A DNA stretch of 64,000 bases, from the NCBI RefSeq assembly GCF_002803065.1, contig NZ_NNBL01000003.1:889461-953460 (forward strand), written 5' to 3'. The position numbers were made by a program, and so were the translations under genes. Positions 55,383-64,000 of the stretch are shown here, one piece after another. The stretch comes from Streptomyces sp. CB01635 (GTDB taxonomy: Bacteria > Actinomycetota > Actinomycetes > Streptomycetales > Streptomycetaceae). Position 1 is the stretch's first letter. Each line of letters opens with the position of its first letter. Below the pieces are notes generated by a model. It was not told where the DNA came from. It saw nothing but the letters and a program-made list of their open reading frames with translations, and made no database searches.

Positions 55383-57388
55383 GTGGTGGGTGACCCTCCG
55401 GTGGGCGGTGAGGACGGTCGCAGGACGGTGAGGATGTGCGCGGGCGCGCGGCCCGGTTCCAGGCGCACAAAGTTCGTCCTGCCCCATTGGTATGTCTCGC
55501 CGGTCAGCTCGTCGTGGACCGGCACGCTCGCGTGCGCGTCGAGTCCGAGCTGAGGCATGTCCAGAGAAACCGTCGCCTCCTGGGTGTGGTGAGGGTCGAG
55601 GTTGACGACGACCACGACCGTGTCGGGGCCCGAGCGCTTGCTGTACGCGATCAGCGCGTCGTTGTCGGTCCGGTGGAAGTGGAGATTCCTGAGCAGGCGC
55701 AGGGCGCTGTGGTTCCGCCTGACGCGGTTCAGGGTGGTGATGAGCGGGGCGATGGAGCGCCCCTCGCGCTCGGCCGACTCCCAGTCGCGCGGCCGCAGTT
55801 CGTACTTCTCCGAGTGGAGGTACTCCTCGCTGCCCTCGCGGACCGGGGTGTTCTCGCACAGCTCGTATCCGGCGTACACCCCCCAGGTCGGGGAGAGTGT
55901 GGCCGCGAGCACGGCGCGCACCTCGAAGGCGCGGCGGCCGCCCTTCTGGAGGTAGCGGGGCAGGATGTCGGGTGTGTTCACGAACAGGTTGGGACGCATG
56001 TAGGCGGCCGTGTCCCGGGAGAGCTCCGTGAGGTATTCGGTGAGCTCCTGCTTCGTGTCGCGCCAGGTGAAGTACGTGTACGACTGCTGGAAACCGGCCT
56101 TGGCGAGCGCCCGCATGATCGGGGGCCGGGTGAAGGCCTCGGCGAGGAACACGACGTCCGGGTCGCTGCGGTTGATGTCGGAGATCACCCGCTCCCAGAA
56201 CATGACGGGCTTGGTGTGCGGGTTGTCGACGCGGAAGACGCGGACCCCGTGACGCATCCAGAAGCGCAGGACCCGGGAGGTCTCCTCGATCAGCCCCAGC
56301 ATGTCCTGGTCGAACGCGATCGGGTAGATGTCCTGGTACTTCTTCGGCGGGTTCTCCGCGTACGCGATCGTGCCGTCGGATCTGTGCTCGAACCACTCCG
56401 GGTGCTTCTCCACCCACGGGTGGTCCGGGGAGCACTGGAGGGCGAAGTCGAGCGCGATCTCCAGATCGAGTTCCCCGGCCCGGCGCACGAACGCGTCGAA
56501 GTCGTCGAGCGTGCCGAGGTCCGGGTGGATCGCGTCGTGACCGCCTTCGGGCGAGCCGACCGCCCACGGCACTCCGACATCCCACGGATCGGCCGACAGG
56601 CTGTTGTTCGGCCCCTTGCGGAAGGTGGTGCCGATGGGGTGGATCGGCGGCAGATAGACCACGTCGAAACCCATGGCGGCTACGGCGGGAAGGCGCTCGG
56701 CCGCGGTGCGGAACGTGCCGCTCACCGGGCGTTCGCCCTCGCGGACCACGGCGCCCTCTGAGCGCGGGAACATCTCGTACCAGGCCCCGTACAGCGCCCG
56801 TTCACGCTCGACCAGCAGTGGCAGGGGCGCCGAGCGGGAGATGTTTTCGCGCAGTGGATGCGCCGCCAGCGCGGCGGTCACGTCCGGCGCGAGGGCCGCC
56901 GCGTGGCGGGCGGCGGGAGGCCGGTCCTCGTCGCGGAGCGCGTCCACGGCCGCGAGGACCGCGCTGCGTCCCGCGCCTTCCGGAACGCCGGCGGCGGCAC
57001 GCTCGTGCAGCGCGGCGCCCTCCTCCAGGATCAGCTCCGTGTCGATCCCGGCCGGGACCTTGATGCCGGCGGCCCGGCGCCACGAGGACACGGGATCGCC
57101 CCACGCCTCCACCGAGTACGTCCAGTTGCCCACGGCCGTCGGAGTGACGTCGGCGCCCCAGCGGTCACTGCCCGGGGACAGTTCACGCATCGGGGTCCAC
57201 GGGCCCGGCCGGCCGTCGGGGCCGCGCAGCACGACATTGGCGGAGACGGCGGCATGGCCCTCGCCGAAGAGCGTGGCGGAGACCTCGAACGTCTCGCCCG
57301 GGACCGCCTTTGCCGGACGCCTGCCGCAGTCGACGGCCGGGAGGACGTCCACGATCGGGACGCGGCCCGTCACCGTGCCTGGGTTCAT
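55379..57388 (-). CDS. glgE: Alpha-1,4-glucan:maltose-1-phosphate maltosyltransferase
   Basis: The 669-residue GH13_3 GlgE extends glucan with maltose from maltose 1-phosphate. An N-terminal beta domain ([17 protein letters not shown]) is followed by an inserted helical region and the barrel: GMFPRSEG-like [24 protein letters not shown], nucleophile Asp388 in [10 protein letters not shown] and Glu417 in FLAEAFTRP. The ATG at 57388 is chosen because GGAGG lies eight bases upstream; the GTG nine bases earlier sits inside that site. First gene of the GlgE operon. Confidence 0.97.
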
Positions 57389-57488
57389 CAGTTGCACCTC
57401 CGCCGTGCTCGAGGCAGGGCCGTCCTCGCTCGGGGGCCCGCCGGGTTCACATGCGCCACGGGAGGCGCCGTCACTCGCACACCAGTTG

Positions 57489-57507
57489 GCCCGGCACGTG
57501 GCCGGGC
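57489..57507. terminator. Small hairpin in the glgE upstream gap
   Basis: GCCCGGC and GCCGGGC (7 base pairs) with an ACGTG loop lie between glgE and the DUF5133 gene, both on the minus strand. It could terminate the latter or be part of a control site. Confidence 0.35.
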
Positions 57508-57639
57508 ACAGCAGGGTGTCATCGACGGGCTGCGTCCCTCCGGCGACACGCTACGGGAGCCGACCGGGCTCGGCCTGTCGGGAAATGCCCCGGTTCAGGC
57601 GTGTCGGCCGGCGTCCCGCTTCTGCCGGAGGGTCCGGCG

Positions 57640-57912
57640 TCACGGCCCGCTGAGGGCGGCGACGGCGACCGCGGGCGCCGCGAGCGGCGGGGCGGCCATG
57701 GGCGGATGCTCCACGCTGGGACGGAGATAGTGCTCGGCCGCGTCGGCGGCCTCGCGCCCGCAGCGCTTTCCCATCAGGACGCACAACGTGTAGGCCGTGT
57801 CCTCGAAGTGGGCCCGCACCTGGCGGTCGGCGGGGGCCGCCAGCCGCAGACGTTCCCATGCGCGGTACTGCGCCAGATGACTGGCGACTTCGGTCTTGGT
57901 AGGCAGCAACAT
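57640..57912 (-). CDS. DUF5133 family protein
   Basis: This ~90-residue protein starts MLLPTKTEVASHLAQYRAWE and contains RVRAHFEDT-like QVRAHFEDTAYTLCVLMGKRCGREAADAAE, as in the DUF5133 family of small streptomycete proteins. Its function is unknown. The C-terminus is Ala/Pro-rich. The ATG at 57912 is chosen because family members begin at this Met-Leu-Leu; a GTG four codons earlier is the alternative. It is divergent from the degenerate ATPase gene and 250 bases upstream of glgE. Confidence 0.75.
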   Translation of the reverse strand: MLLPTKTEVASHLAQYRAWERLRLAAPADRQVRAHFEDTAYTLCVLMGKRCGREAADAAEHYLRPSVEHPPMAAPPLAAPAVAVAALSGP

Positions 57913-58217
57913 GTCGCTGTTCACTTCCCACTCTTCGATGCGCACGGTGCACCGGGTCGGTGCGCTGGGGCCGTGCACGGAGAGGTACCGAACCATTACG
58001 CCGATCGGTACCCCGTTCCATGGTGCATTTGGCGGTACTTCCCGTCCTGTTGGAGCTTCAACGACGCCGGGAGCCGCTCCTCGTGTTGCACGAATGGAGT
58101 AGCGCTCTCATGCTGAGGCTGACTCAGGAGCGATCAGTGCTCACGCTACGTGTTCGGGGTATGGCCCGTAGGGGGCGAGCAACGAGCGGGAGCTTCGCCG
58201 GTGAGGAGCCGAAGACG
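57913..58217. promoter_or_regulatory. Divergent intergenic region, DUF5133 and ATPase-fold gene
   Basis: The 305-base gap is less GC-rich than its neighbours and has no gene. GGGTAT at 58157-58162 could be a stress-type (SigB-like) -10 for the plus-strand gene, but no convincing -35 is seen. CTGAG-N5-CTCAG near 58110 is a small inverted repeat. Confidence 0.3.
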
Positions 58218-58796
58218 ATGAATACAGCAGTGCCCTGCTACTACCACCTCGACGTCGAGGTCAGCACGGAGCGTGTAGGGCAGGTCAGGCGCATCCTGGC
58301 CGCCCACCTCCGGTACTGGAAGCTGGACATGCTCGTCGACCCCGTCTGCCGCGGCGTCGAGGTGTTGCTTCACACGATCGACGAGCACGCCACGGACAAG
58401 AACACCACCGTTGAGATGTGGTGGAACAGTCAGCATTTGATCACCGCGGTGTCCGACCACGAGCGTGACCTGCCGGGCCCGCACTACGCCCCGAAGGAGG
58501 GATGCCTCGCGGAGATTGCCGCGCTGAGCGACGGCTGGGGCGGCTGCGCCACCGCCACGGGAAAGATCATCTGGTTCTCGCGCCGTGCTCGTCTCGGAGA
58601 GCGCGCCCCGCTGCTCCCGGTCGGACCCCCGCCGCGCATCAGCGAAGCGCTCGAGATGCCGCGCGAGGTGCCTGTTCCGGCGTTCGCGGGGTCAGTGGTC
58701 GCGGATCCGCTCGTGGTCGCCGCTCCGGCGGCCCGTGCACGCGGGCCCGAACTGTCCGTCCCACGCAGGGTGGTACGCCCGACGCCGGTGATGTGA
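58218..58796 (+). CDS. Degenerate GHKL/HATPase-fold regulatory protein
   Basis: The 192-residue protein resembles the small anti-sigma-type ATPases frequent in Streptomyces. VGQVRRILAAHLRYWKLDMLVDPVCRGVEVLLHTIDEHA corresponds to the N-box helix, and LITAVSDHERDLPG and GGCATATGKIIWFSRR to the G1 and G2 regions. The usual N-box asparagine and DxGxG are not kept, so ATP binding may be lost. The last ~60 residues are Pro/Ala-rich. RBS GAGGAGCCG. Its place beside the GlgE operon is suggestive, but no role is known to me. Confidence 0.7.
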   Translation: MNTAVPCYYHLDVEVSTERVGQVRRILAAHLRYWKLDMLVDPVCRGVEVLLHTIDEHATDKNTTVEMWWNSQHLITAVSDHERDLPGPHYAPKEGCLAEIAALSDGWGGCATATGKIIWFSRRARLGERAPLLPVGPPPRISEALEMPREVPVPAFAGSVVADPLVVAAPAARARGPELSVPRRVVRPTPVM

Positions 58797-58830
58797 CATC
58801 AGCACCGCGCTCCGTCCGGAGCGTGTCGCA

Positions 58831-58865
58831 CCGGGCCGCGGTCTGCTTCGGCAGCCGCGGCCCGG
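58831..58865. terminator. Terminator with UUCG tetraloop
   Basis: CCGGGCCGCGG (58831-58841) pairs with CCGCGGCCCGG (58855-58865). Inside, CTGC-TTCG-GCAG extends the stem to a UUCG tetraloop after one bulged T. A smaller hairpin at 58808-58823 lies just before it. Confidence 0.88.
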
Positions 58866-58968
58866 CGGCGTGCCAGGACGGCGGCACACGAGGGCCGGGC
58901 GCGCGGCAGACGGGGTGTGGGCGGCGCGGTGACGACACCGACTCCAAGATCATCCGTACGGTGGCCGG

Positions 58969-61098
58969 ATGCTCACCTGGACCGGACGCCCCTATCCCCT
59001 CGGCGCGGCATTCGACGGCGACGGAACGAACTTCGCCCTGTTCACGGAGGTCGCCGAGCGCGTCGACCTCGTCCTCCTCCACGACGACGGCACCCACGAC
59101 ACGGTCACCATGACCGAGGTCGACGGCTTCGTATGGCACTGCTATCTGCCCGCCGTCGGCCCCGGCCAGCGCTACGGATACCGCGTGCACGGCCCGTGGG
59201 ACCCGGCGGCGGGCCATCGCTGCAACCCCGCGAAGCTGCTCCTCGACCCGTACGCCACGGCCATCGACGGACAGATGGACAACGACCCGTCACTCTTCGA
59301 GCGGACAGTCGGCGGACCGACCCCGGACGACAGCGCGCCGCACACCCTCGTCGCCGTGGTGACCGACAGCGCCTTCGACTGGGGCAACGACCGCCCGCCC
59401 CTGCGCCCGTACGCCGACACCGTCATCTACGAGGCCCACGTACGCGGCCTGACCCGCACCCACCCCGAGGTCCCCGCCGGACTGCGCGGCACGTACGCGG
59501 GCCTCGCGCACCCGGCGGTCATCGAGCACCTGACCTCGCTGGGCGTGACCGCGGTGGAGCTGATGCCGGTGCACCAGTTCGCGCAGGACGGCTTCCTGCG
59601 TGACCAGGGCCTGTCGAACTATTGGGGCTACAGCACGATCGGCTTCTTCGCCCCGCACAACGCGTACGCCGCCCAGGGCAGCCGCGGCGGGCAGGTCTCC
59701 GAGTTCAAGTCGATGGTGAAGGCGCTGCACGCGGCCGGCCTCGAAGTGATCCTCGATGTCGTCTACAACCACACGGCGGAAGGCAACGAGAACGGCCCGA
59801 CGCTCTCCTTCCGCGGCATCGACAACGCGTCCTACTACCGGCTCGTCGACGGAGACCCTGCGCACTACTACGACACCACCGGTACCGGGAACAGCCTGCT
59901 GATGCGGCACCCCAGCGTGCTCCAGCTCATCATGGACTCCCTGCGGTACTGGGTCACCGAGATGCACGTCGACGGCTTCCGGTTCGACCTTGCGGCAACG
60001 TTGGCCCGGCAGTTCCACGAGGTGGACCGGCTCTCCGCGTTCTTCGACCTGATCCAGCAGGACCCGGTGATCGGCCGCGTCAAGCTCATCGCCGAGCCGT
60101 GGGACGTCGGCGAGGGCGGCTACCAGGTCGGCAAGTTCCCGCCCCAGTGGTCGGAGTGGAACGGCAAGTACCGCGACTCCGTACGGGACTTCTGGCGCTC
60201 CGGCGAGAACACCCTCGCCGAGTTCGCCTCCCGGCTCACCGGCTCCTCCGACCTCTACCAGCACGACAGCCGCCGGCCGCGCGCCAGCGTCAACTTCGTC
60301 ACCGCCCACGACGGATTCACGCTGCGCGACCTGGTCTCGTACAACGGCAAGCGCAACGAGGCCAACGGCGAGAACAACCGGGACGGCGAGAGCACCAACC
60401 GGTCGTGGAACTGCGGCGCCGAGGGGCCCACCGACGACGAAGGCGTGCTCGAACTGCGTGGCCGGCAGCAGCGCAACCTCCTCGCCACGCTGCTGCTCTC
60501 CCAGGGCATCCCCATGCTTGCCCACGGTGACGAACTGGGCCGCACCCAGCAGGGCAACAACAACGCCTTCTGCCAGGACAACGAGATCTCCTGGATCGAC
60601 TGGCGCCTGAGCGACGACCAGCGCGAGCTGATGGAGTTCACCCGGCGCACCATCGCCCTGCGCGCCGCCCACCCGGTGCTGCGCCGCCGCCGCTTCTTCC
60701 GCGGCGACACGCACACCCACGAGGGTCAGCCCCTGCCCGACCTCGTGTGGCTGCGTCCGGACGCGCGCGAGATGACGGACGACGACTGGCAGCGCGGCGA
60801 CGCCCACTCGGTCGCCGTTTTCCTCAACGGCGACGCCATCGCCGAGCCCACTCCGTACGGGCGGCCGGTGGTCGACGACTCCTTCCTGCTGCTCCTCAAC
60901 AGCTACTGGAAGCCGGTCCGCTTCCGCCTCCCGGACGCCACCTACGGCGAGAGGTGGACCACCCGGATCGACACCACCGACCCGCAAGGTGTCGCGGACG
61001 AGATGGAACACAAGCCGGGCACCGATGTGCTGGTCGAGGCCCGCAGCCTGATCCTGCTGTCCCGGGAGGCCCGGACGGCACCCGGCGCGGAGGACTGA
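58969..61098 (+). CDS. glgX: Glycogen debranching enzyme
   Basis: The 709-residue GH13_11 isoamylase-type enzyme hydrolyses alpha-1,6 branches. The N-terminal CBM48 has GRPYPLGAAFDGDGTNFALFTE. VYNHTAEGNENGPTLSFRGIDN, nucleophile Asp340 in VDGFRFDLAATLAR, Glu376 in LIAEPWDVGEGGYQVG and TAHDGFTLRDLVSYN follow. A TACGGT six bases before the ATG and the lack of a ribosome binding site suggest a leaderless message, though the -35 is poor. It turns over the glucan made by the neighbouring GlgE/GlgB enzymes. Confidence 0.95.
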   Translation: MLTWTGRPYPLGAAFDGDGTNFALFTEVAERVDLVLLHDDGTHDTVTMTEVDGFVWHCYLPAVGPGQRYGYRVHGPWDPAAGHRCNPAKLLLDPYATAIDGQMDNDPSLFERTVGGPTPDDSAPHTLVAVVTDSAFDWGNDRPPLRPYADTVIYEAHVRGLTRTHPEVPAGLRGTYAGLAHPAVIEHLTSLGVTAVELMPVHQFAQDGFLRDQGLSNYWGYSTIGFFAPHNAYAAQGSRGGQVSEFKSMVKALHAAGLEVILDVVYNHTAEGNENGPTLSFRGIDNASYYRLVDGDPAHYYDTTGTGNSLLMRHPSVLQLIMDSLRYWVTEMHVDGFRFDLAATLARQFHEVDRLSAFFDLIQQDPVIGRVKLIAEPWDVGEGGYQVGKFPPQWSEWNGKYRDSVRDFWRSGENTLAEFASRLTGSSDLYQHDSRRPRASVNFVTAHDGFTLRDLVSYNGKRNEANGENNRDGESTNRSWNCGAEGPTDDEGVLELRGRQQRNLLATLLLSQGIPMLAHGDELGRTQQGNNNAFCQDNEISWIDWRLSDDQRELMEFTRRTIALRAAHPVLRRRRFFRGDTHTHEGQPLPDLVWLRPDAREMTDDDWQRGDAHSVAVFLNGDAIAEPTPYGRPVVDDSFLLLLNSYWKPVRFRLPDATYGERWTTRIDTTDPQGVADEMEHKPGTDVLVEARSLILLSREARTAPGAED

Positions 61099-61102
61099 AC
61101 GC

Positions 61103-61144
61103 GCCGTCCGGTGGGCCGGTTCCGTGACCGGCCCACCGGACGGC
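61103..61144. terminator. Bidirectional terminator between glgX and the GH38 gene
   Basis: A perfect 17-base-pair stem (61103-61119 with 61128-61144) with an eight-base loop lies four bases after the glgX stop and nine bases from the convergent GH38 stop. Confidence 0.92.
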
Positions 61145-61153
61145 AACGCCGGC

Positions 61154-64000
61154 TCAGGCCCGCTTCAGACGCAGCGTCACCAGCTCGAAGGGGCGCAGCG
61201 ACAGGGTGATCCGGTCGCCGACGCGCTCCGGGTCCGCCGCGTCGGCGAGCGGTCGCTCCAGGAGGTCCGTCGTCGCCGCGGCCGCGACCTCGAAGCCCGC
61301 CGTGAGCGTGGCGCGCACCCGGCCGCCGCGGGACTCGTGGAAGCGGATCACCACGTCGCCGCTGCCGTCGTCGGCCAGCTTGACCGCCGTCACGACGACC
61401 GCGTCCTGGTCGACGTCCACCAGCGGAGCGACCTCGCCGGAACCGGTCACATGCCGCTCCGGCAGGTTGATCCGGTAGCCCTCGCGGACCGCGTCCCCGA
61501 TCGCCGCGCCCGGCACCAGCGCGTGCCGGAAGCGGTGCACACCCTGGTCGGTCTCGGGGTCGGGGAAGCGCGGCGCGCGCAGCAGCGAGACACGGACGGT
61601 GGTCGTCGTGCCCGAGTCGCTGTCCCGTACGGTCCGCGTCACGTCATGGCCGTACGTCGAGTCGTTGACGAGCGAGACGCCCCAGCCGGGCTCCTCGATG
61701 TGCACGAACCGGTGGTTGCACGCCTCGAACTTGGCCGCTTCCCAGCTGGTGTTGGTGTGCGTGGGCCGGAAGCAGTGCCCGAACTGCGTCTCGGACGCGT
61801 ACCGCTCGGCGTGGATGTCCAGCGGGAACGCCAGCTTCAGGAACTTCTCCGTCTCGTGCCAGTCGACCTCCGTGTCGATGCCGAGCCGCCGCTCACCCGC
61901 CGTCAGCGAGAGGACCTGCGTGACGCGCGAGTCTCCGAAGCTGCGCACGATGCGCACCGACGCGCCCTCGCCGGGGGCCACCTCGTCGGCGTCCACGAGA
62001 TCCGTCACGGTATTGCGGTAGAACTCGTCGACGTCCCACGCGTCCCACATGTTCGGGAAGTCCGGGTGGATCTGGAGCAGGTTCGCTGCCCGGCCCGGCG
62101 CCACGGTCTCGCGACCCGCGACGAGGTCGTACGCGGACACGACCAGGCCCCGGCCGTCGATCTCCACCCTCAACAGCCCGTTGTCCAGGACGAATCCGCC
62201 CGCCGCGCGCGAAGCGATCGCGGCCTCGCCCTCGATGACCGGGTTACGGGCGCCGCCCGCGGGCACGCCGTCGCGGGTGTGCGGCGCCGAGTTGAAGACG
62301 AGCGTCCCCGAGCCCTCACCGGCCAGGGCGCGTTGGGCCGCGCCGATGATGCCGTTCAGCTCCTCCGCGACCCGCTCGTATGTCCTGCGCGCCTCGCGGT
62401 GGACCCAGGCGATCGACGAGCCGGGCAGGATGTCGTGGAACTGGTGCAGCAGCACCGTCTTCCAGATCCGGTCCAACTCCTCGTACGGGTAAGGCAATCC
62501 GGCCCGCACCGCAGCGGTCGCGGCCCACAGCTCGGCCTCGCGCAGCAGGTGCTCGCTGCGCCGGTTGCCCTGCTTCGTCATGGCCTGGGAGGTCAGCGTG
62601 GCGCGGTGGAGTTCGAGGTAGAGCTCGCCGACCCACACGGGCGGGTTCGGGTACTCCGCCTCGGCCTTCTTGAAGAACTCCTCCGGTGTCTCCCACACCA
62701 CCGTCGCGGACCCTTCGAGGTCGCGGAGACGGGCCGCCTTCGCGACCATCTCGCGCGTCGTGCCGCCGCCCCCGTCACCCCAGCCGGTCGGCGCGAGCGA
62801 GTGCCGGGCGACCCCCTTGTCCTTGAAGTTCTTCGCCGCGTGGGCGATCTCGCTGCCCTTCATGGAGCAGTTGTACGTGTCCACGGGCGGGAAGTGCGTG
62901 AAGATCCGGGTGCCGTCGATGCCCTCCCACTGGAACGTGTGGTGGGGGAACTTGTTGGTCTGCGACCACGAAATCTTCTGCGTGAGCAGCCACTTGGAGC
63001 CCGCAGCTTTGATGATCTGCGGAAGGCCCGCGGCGAACCCGAACGTGTCGGGCAGCCATGCCTCGTCGTTCTCGATCCCGAACTCGTCGAGGAAGAACCG
63101 CTTGCCGTGCACGAACTGACGGGCCATCGCCTCCGAGCCCGGCATGTTGGTGTCCGACTCCACCCACATGCCGCCCGCCGGCACGAACCGCCCGTCGGCG
63201 ACCGCCTTCTTCACCCGCGCCCACACCTCGGGCCGGTGCTCCTTGACCCACGCCCACTGCTGGGCCTGCGACATGGCGAAGACGAAGTCGGGCTCGTCCT
63301 CCAGGAGCGCCGTCATGTTGGACGTCGTCCGCGCCACCTTGCGCACTGTCTCGCGCAGCGGCCACAGCCACGCCGAGTCGATGTGCGCGTGGCCGACGGC
63401 GCTGATGCGGTGTGCCGACGGTACGGCGGGCGCGGCCAGAACGCCCGTCAGCCGCTCGCGGGCGGCGGCCGCCGTGCTGTTCACGTCCTGGAGATCGACC
63501 GCGTCGAGCGCGCGCTCCACGGCGCGCAGGATGTCGTAGCGCCGCGCGGACTCCACCGGCAGCTCGGCCATCAGCTCGCCGAGCACTTCGAGATCCATGA
63601 CGAGCTGCCACACGGTCTCGTCGAGGACCGCGAGATCCATCCGCGCCAGCGTGTACTGCGGCTCGCTGCCCGCGGTCTCCTTGTCGCCCAACTGCGTCGG
63701 CAGGAAGGGGTGGTAGTCGAGGATGACCGGGTTGGACGCCGCCTCGATGTGCAGGCGGACCTCCTCGCCGCCCTCCACCGGGGCGCCGACGCGCACCCAC
63801 TGGTTGCGCGGGTTGAGGCCCTTCACCGGAGTACCGTCCGGGCGGTAGACCAGGCCCTCGCACTGGAAGCCGGGCATGTTCTCGTCGAAGCCGAGGTCGA
63901 GGATCGCCTCGACGGTCCGGCCCGCCCAGTCGTCGGGCACCGTCCCGGTGACGCGGAACCAGCAGGTGGCCCACGGAGCGCCCCAGCGCGCGCCCACCGC
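61154..64000 (-). CDS. GH38 alpha-mannosidase (N-terminus outside window)
   Basis: The frame runs off the right edge, leaving 949 residues; by family length roughly 60-80 N-terminal residues are missing. The retaining, zinc-dependent catalytic domain is marked by SAVGHAHIDSAWLWP (zinc His/Asp), GGMWVESDTNMPGSEAMARQ (nucleophile Asp of GMWVExD), DEAWLPDTFGFAAGLPQI and LLHQFHDILPGSSI. C-terminal beta domains follow (DNGLLRVEIDGRGLV, WHETEKFLKLAFPLD). No signal peptide can be judged. It probably works on mannosides in the cytosol, in contrast to the secreted GH92 enzyme at 4.1 kb. Confidence 0.94.
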   Translation of the reverse strand, partial: AVGARWGAPWATCWFRVTGTVPDDWAGRTVEAILDLGFDENMPGFQCEGLVYRPDGTPVKGLNPRNQWVRVGAPVEGGEEVRLHIEAASNPVILDYHPFLPTQLGDKETAGSEPQYTLARMDLAVLDETVWQLVMDLEVLGELMAELPVESARRYDILRAVERALDAVDLQDVNSTAAAARERLTGVLAAPAVPSAHRISAVGHAHIDSAWLWPLRETVRKVARTTSNMTALLEDEPDFVFAMSQAQQWAWVKEHRPEVWARVKKAVADGRFVPAGGMWVESDTNMPGSEAMARQFVHGKRFFLDEFGIENDEAWLPDTFGFAAGLPQIIKAAGSKWLLTQKISWSQTNKFPHHTFQWEGIDGTRIFTHFPPVDTYNCSMKGSEIAHAAKNFKDKGVARHSLAPTGWGDGGGGTTREMVAKAARLRDLEGSATVVWETPEEFFKKAEAEYPNPPVWVGELYLELHRATLTSQAMTKQGNRRSEHLLREAELWAATAAVRAGLPYPYEELDRIWKTVLLHQFHDILPGSSIAWVHREARRTYERVAEELNGIIGAAQRALAGEGSGTLVFNSAPHTRDGVPAGGARNPVIEGEAAIASRAAGGFVLDNGLLRVEIDGRGLVVSAYDLVAGRETVAPGRAANLLQIHPDFPNMWDAWDVDEFYRNTVTDLVDADEVAPGEGASVRIVRSFGDSRVTQVLSLTAGERRLGIDTEVDWHETEKFLKLAFPLDIHAERYASETQFGHCFRPTHTNTSWEAAKFEACNHRFVHIEEPGWGVSLVNDSTYGHDVTRTVRDSDSGTTTTVRVSLLRAPRFPDPETDQGVHRFRHALVPGAAIGDAVREGYRINLPERHVTGSGEVAPLVDVDQDAVVVTAVKLADDGSGDVVIRFHESRGGRVRATLTAGFEVAAAATTDLLERPLADAADPERVGDRITLSLRPFELVTLRLKRA

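Overview
The window is very GC-rich, with strong third-position GC bias, GTG and TTG starts, AGGAGG-type ribosome binding sites and long spurious antisense frames. Together with its gene content (GlgE pathway, DUF5133, a DUF5937/ArsR regulator, tandem TetR, an NhaA-thioredoxin fusion) this points to a Streptomyces or close relative, probably chromosomal. No phage, transposon, CRISPR or rRNA/tRNA gene was seen.

Layout. 1-3.1 kb: a 5'-truncated ArsR-type regulator, a HAD hydrolase and an ACAD10/11-like acyl-CoA dehydrogenase, followed by a TetR gene to 4.0 kb. 4.1-7.4 kb: a secreted GH92 mannosidase-type enzyme whose early coding sequence carries a pair of perfect 12-bp palindromes. 7.5-13.9 kb: NhaA-thioredoxin, an ADP-ribosylglycohydrolase, a Ser/Thr kinase and a two-RCK membrane protein. 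14.0-16.4 kb: a TPP-riboswitch-controlled cytX-thiD pair.

16.5-41.5 kb is a large acyl-CoA catabolic island. It holds a double-HTH TetR regulator, an MFS transporter, three paralogous acyl-CoA dehydrogenases plus a two-subunit dehydrogenase pair, a CaiB/AMACR-type racemase or CoA-transferase, two thiolases, two SDRs, two acyl-CoA ligases, two crotonases, a TesB thioesterase, a cytoplasmic SdsA-like alkylsulfatase, an aldehyde dehydrogenase and a zinc alcohol dehydrogenase. I read this as a possible alkyl (or sterol) sulfate degradation route: import, sulfate ester cleavage, alcohol to aldehyde to acid, CoA activation, beta-oxidation. A 20-bp palindromic motif of the form AAGTTA-N8-TAACTT (each copy degenerate) recurs at all six promoter regions of the island, including the regulator/transporter region, and suggests one dedicated regulon. 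This shared operator and the sulfatase-beta-oxidation linkage are the main candidates for something undescribed.

41.7-47.9 kb: a serine hydrolase, then a sugar-acid module (MFS, IlvD/Edd dehydratase, DHDPS-family lyase, GntR). 48.0-49.9 kb: a membrane pentapeptide-repeat protein and the wreck of a TauD-type dioxygenase in which a middle segment lies inverted relative to the C-terminus. 49.9-61.1 kb: the alpha-glucan block glgE-treS-mak-glgB, two small Streptomyces-type genes (DUF5133 and a degenerate ATPase-fold protein) and glgX. 61.2-64.0 kb: a GH38 alpha-mannosidase cut by the window end. Strong GC-rich hairpins separate most convergent units.
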